The position numbers and the translations under genes were made by a program. Shown piece by piece: positions 22,116 through 22,118 of a stretch of DNA of 22,118 bases (within the stretch, counting starts at the first letter, position 1; every line of letters begins with the position of its first letter). Under the pieces are notes generated by a model. It saw nothing but the letters and a program-made list of their open reading frames with translations, did no database searches and was not told the DNA's origin. This stretch comes from JBLHKT01 sp043101615 (GTDB lineage Bacteria; Planctomycetota; Phycisphaerae; Phycisphaerales; UBA1924). The stretch is from positions 1-22,118 of the forward strand of contig JBICID010000040.1 in the NCBI GenBank assembly GCA_043101615.1. Direction: 5' to 3'.

Positions 22116-22118
22116 GGT

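Overview
The window looks like chromosomal DNA from a GC-rich Gram-negative-type bacterium. The best guess is a planctomycete of the Phycisphaerae type. That is inference from the very high GC, tandem dockerin-like DxNxDGxxDxxD repeats ending an exported esterase, a secreted formylglycine sulfatase, Tat- and Sec-exported proteins, and several lineage-restricted membrane proteins. No phage, transposase, plasmid or CRISPR gene is visible.

Layout. 81-914 (-) is folE2 (GTP cyclohydrolase IB). 1021-1908 (-) and 2016-3152 (+) are a divergent pair of unrecognised multi-pass membrane proteins. 3345-4097 (-) truB and 4094-5998 (-) an ArnT-like GT39 glycosyltransferase form a 4-base-overlap operon. The GT39 gene starts head-to-head with a PAP2 phosphatase (5979-6797, +), overlapping it by 20 bp. 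Next come a Tat-exported ankyrin-like protein (6859-7665, +) and a UbiB/AarF kinase (7699-9408, +). A tRNA-Ser(GGA) with its own terminator lies at 9510-9596. The galactose unit is an SGLT-like symporter (10839-12656, -) followed by galK (9642-10808, -). purC (12778-13800, +) is followed by a large secreted alpha/beta hydrolase (13861-16335, +). This converges on a secreted CBM20-like/esterase/dockerin-like protein (16366-17679, -). A THUMP-type RNA methyltransferase (17795-18988, +) closes the housekeeping part.

From about 18.99 kb the character changes to an accessory segment. It holds small hairpins and direct repeats, then an 80-bp palindromic element (copy A), then a visibly lower-GC gene for an exported carboxypeptidase-regulatory-like protein. 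That gene is cut by an in-frame TAG, with 126 open codons following in the same frame. A second 80-bp element (copy B), a secreted sulfatase, a related 97-bp element (copy C) and another hairpin follow, up to the window edge.

Cross-cutting signals. (1) Copies A, B and C are a REP-pair/BIME-like family with shared GGGTGCC...GGCACCC ends; copy B has 23-nt terminal inverted repeats and two competing folds. (2) At least six genes have a TACNNT-like hexamer 5-7 nt before their ATG and no visible Shine-Dalgarno, which suggests leaderless transcripts; genes with a Shine-Dalgarno usually have the same hexamer further upstream. (3) Plus-strand G exceeds C strongly and independently of gene direction up to about 16.2 kb, then the bias vanishes or reverses. 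The switch falls near the convergent junction at 16336-16365, as expected at a replication terminus or a rearrangement boundary.
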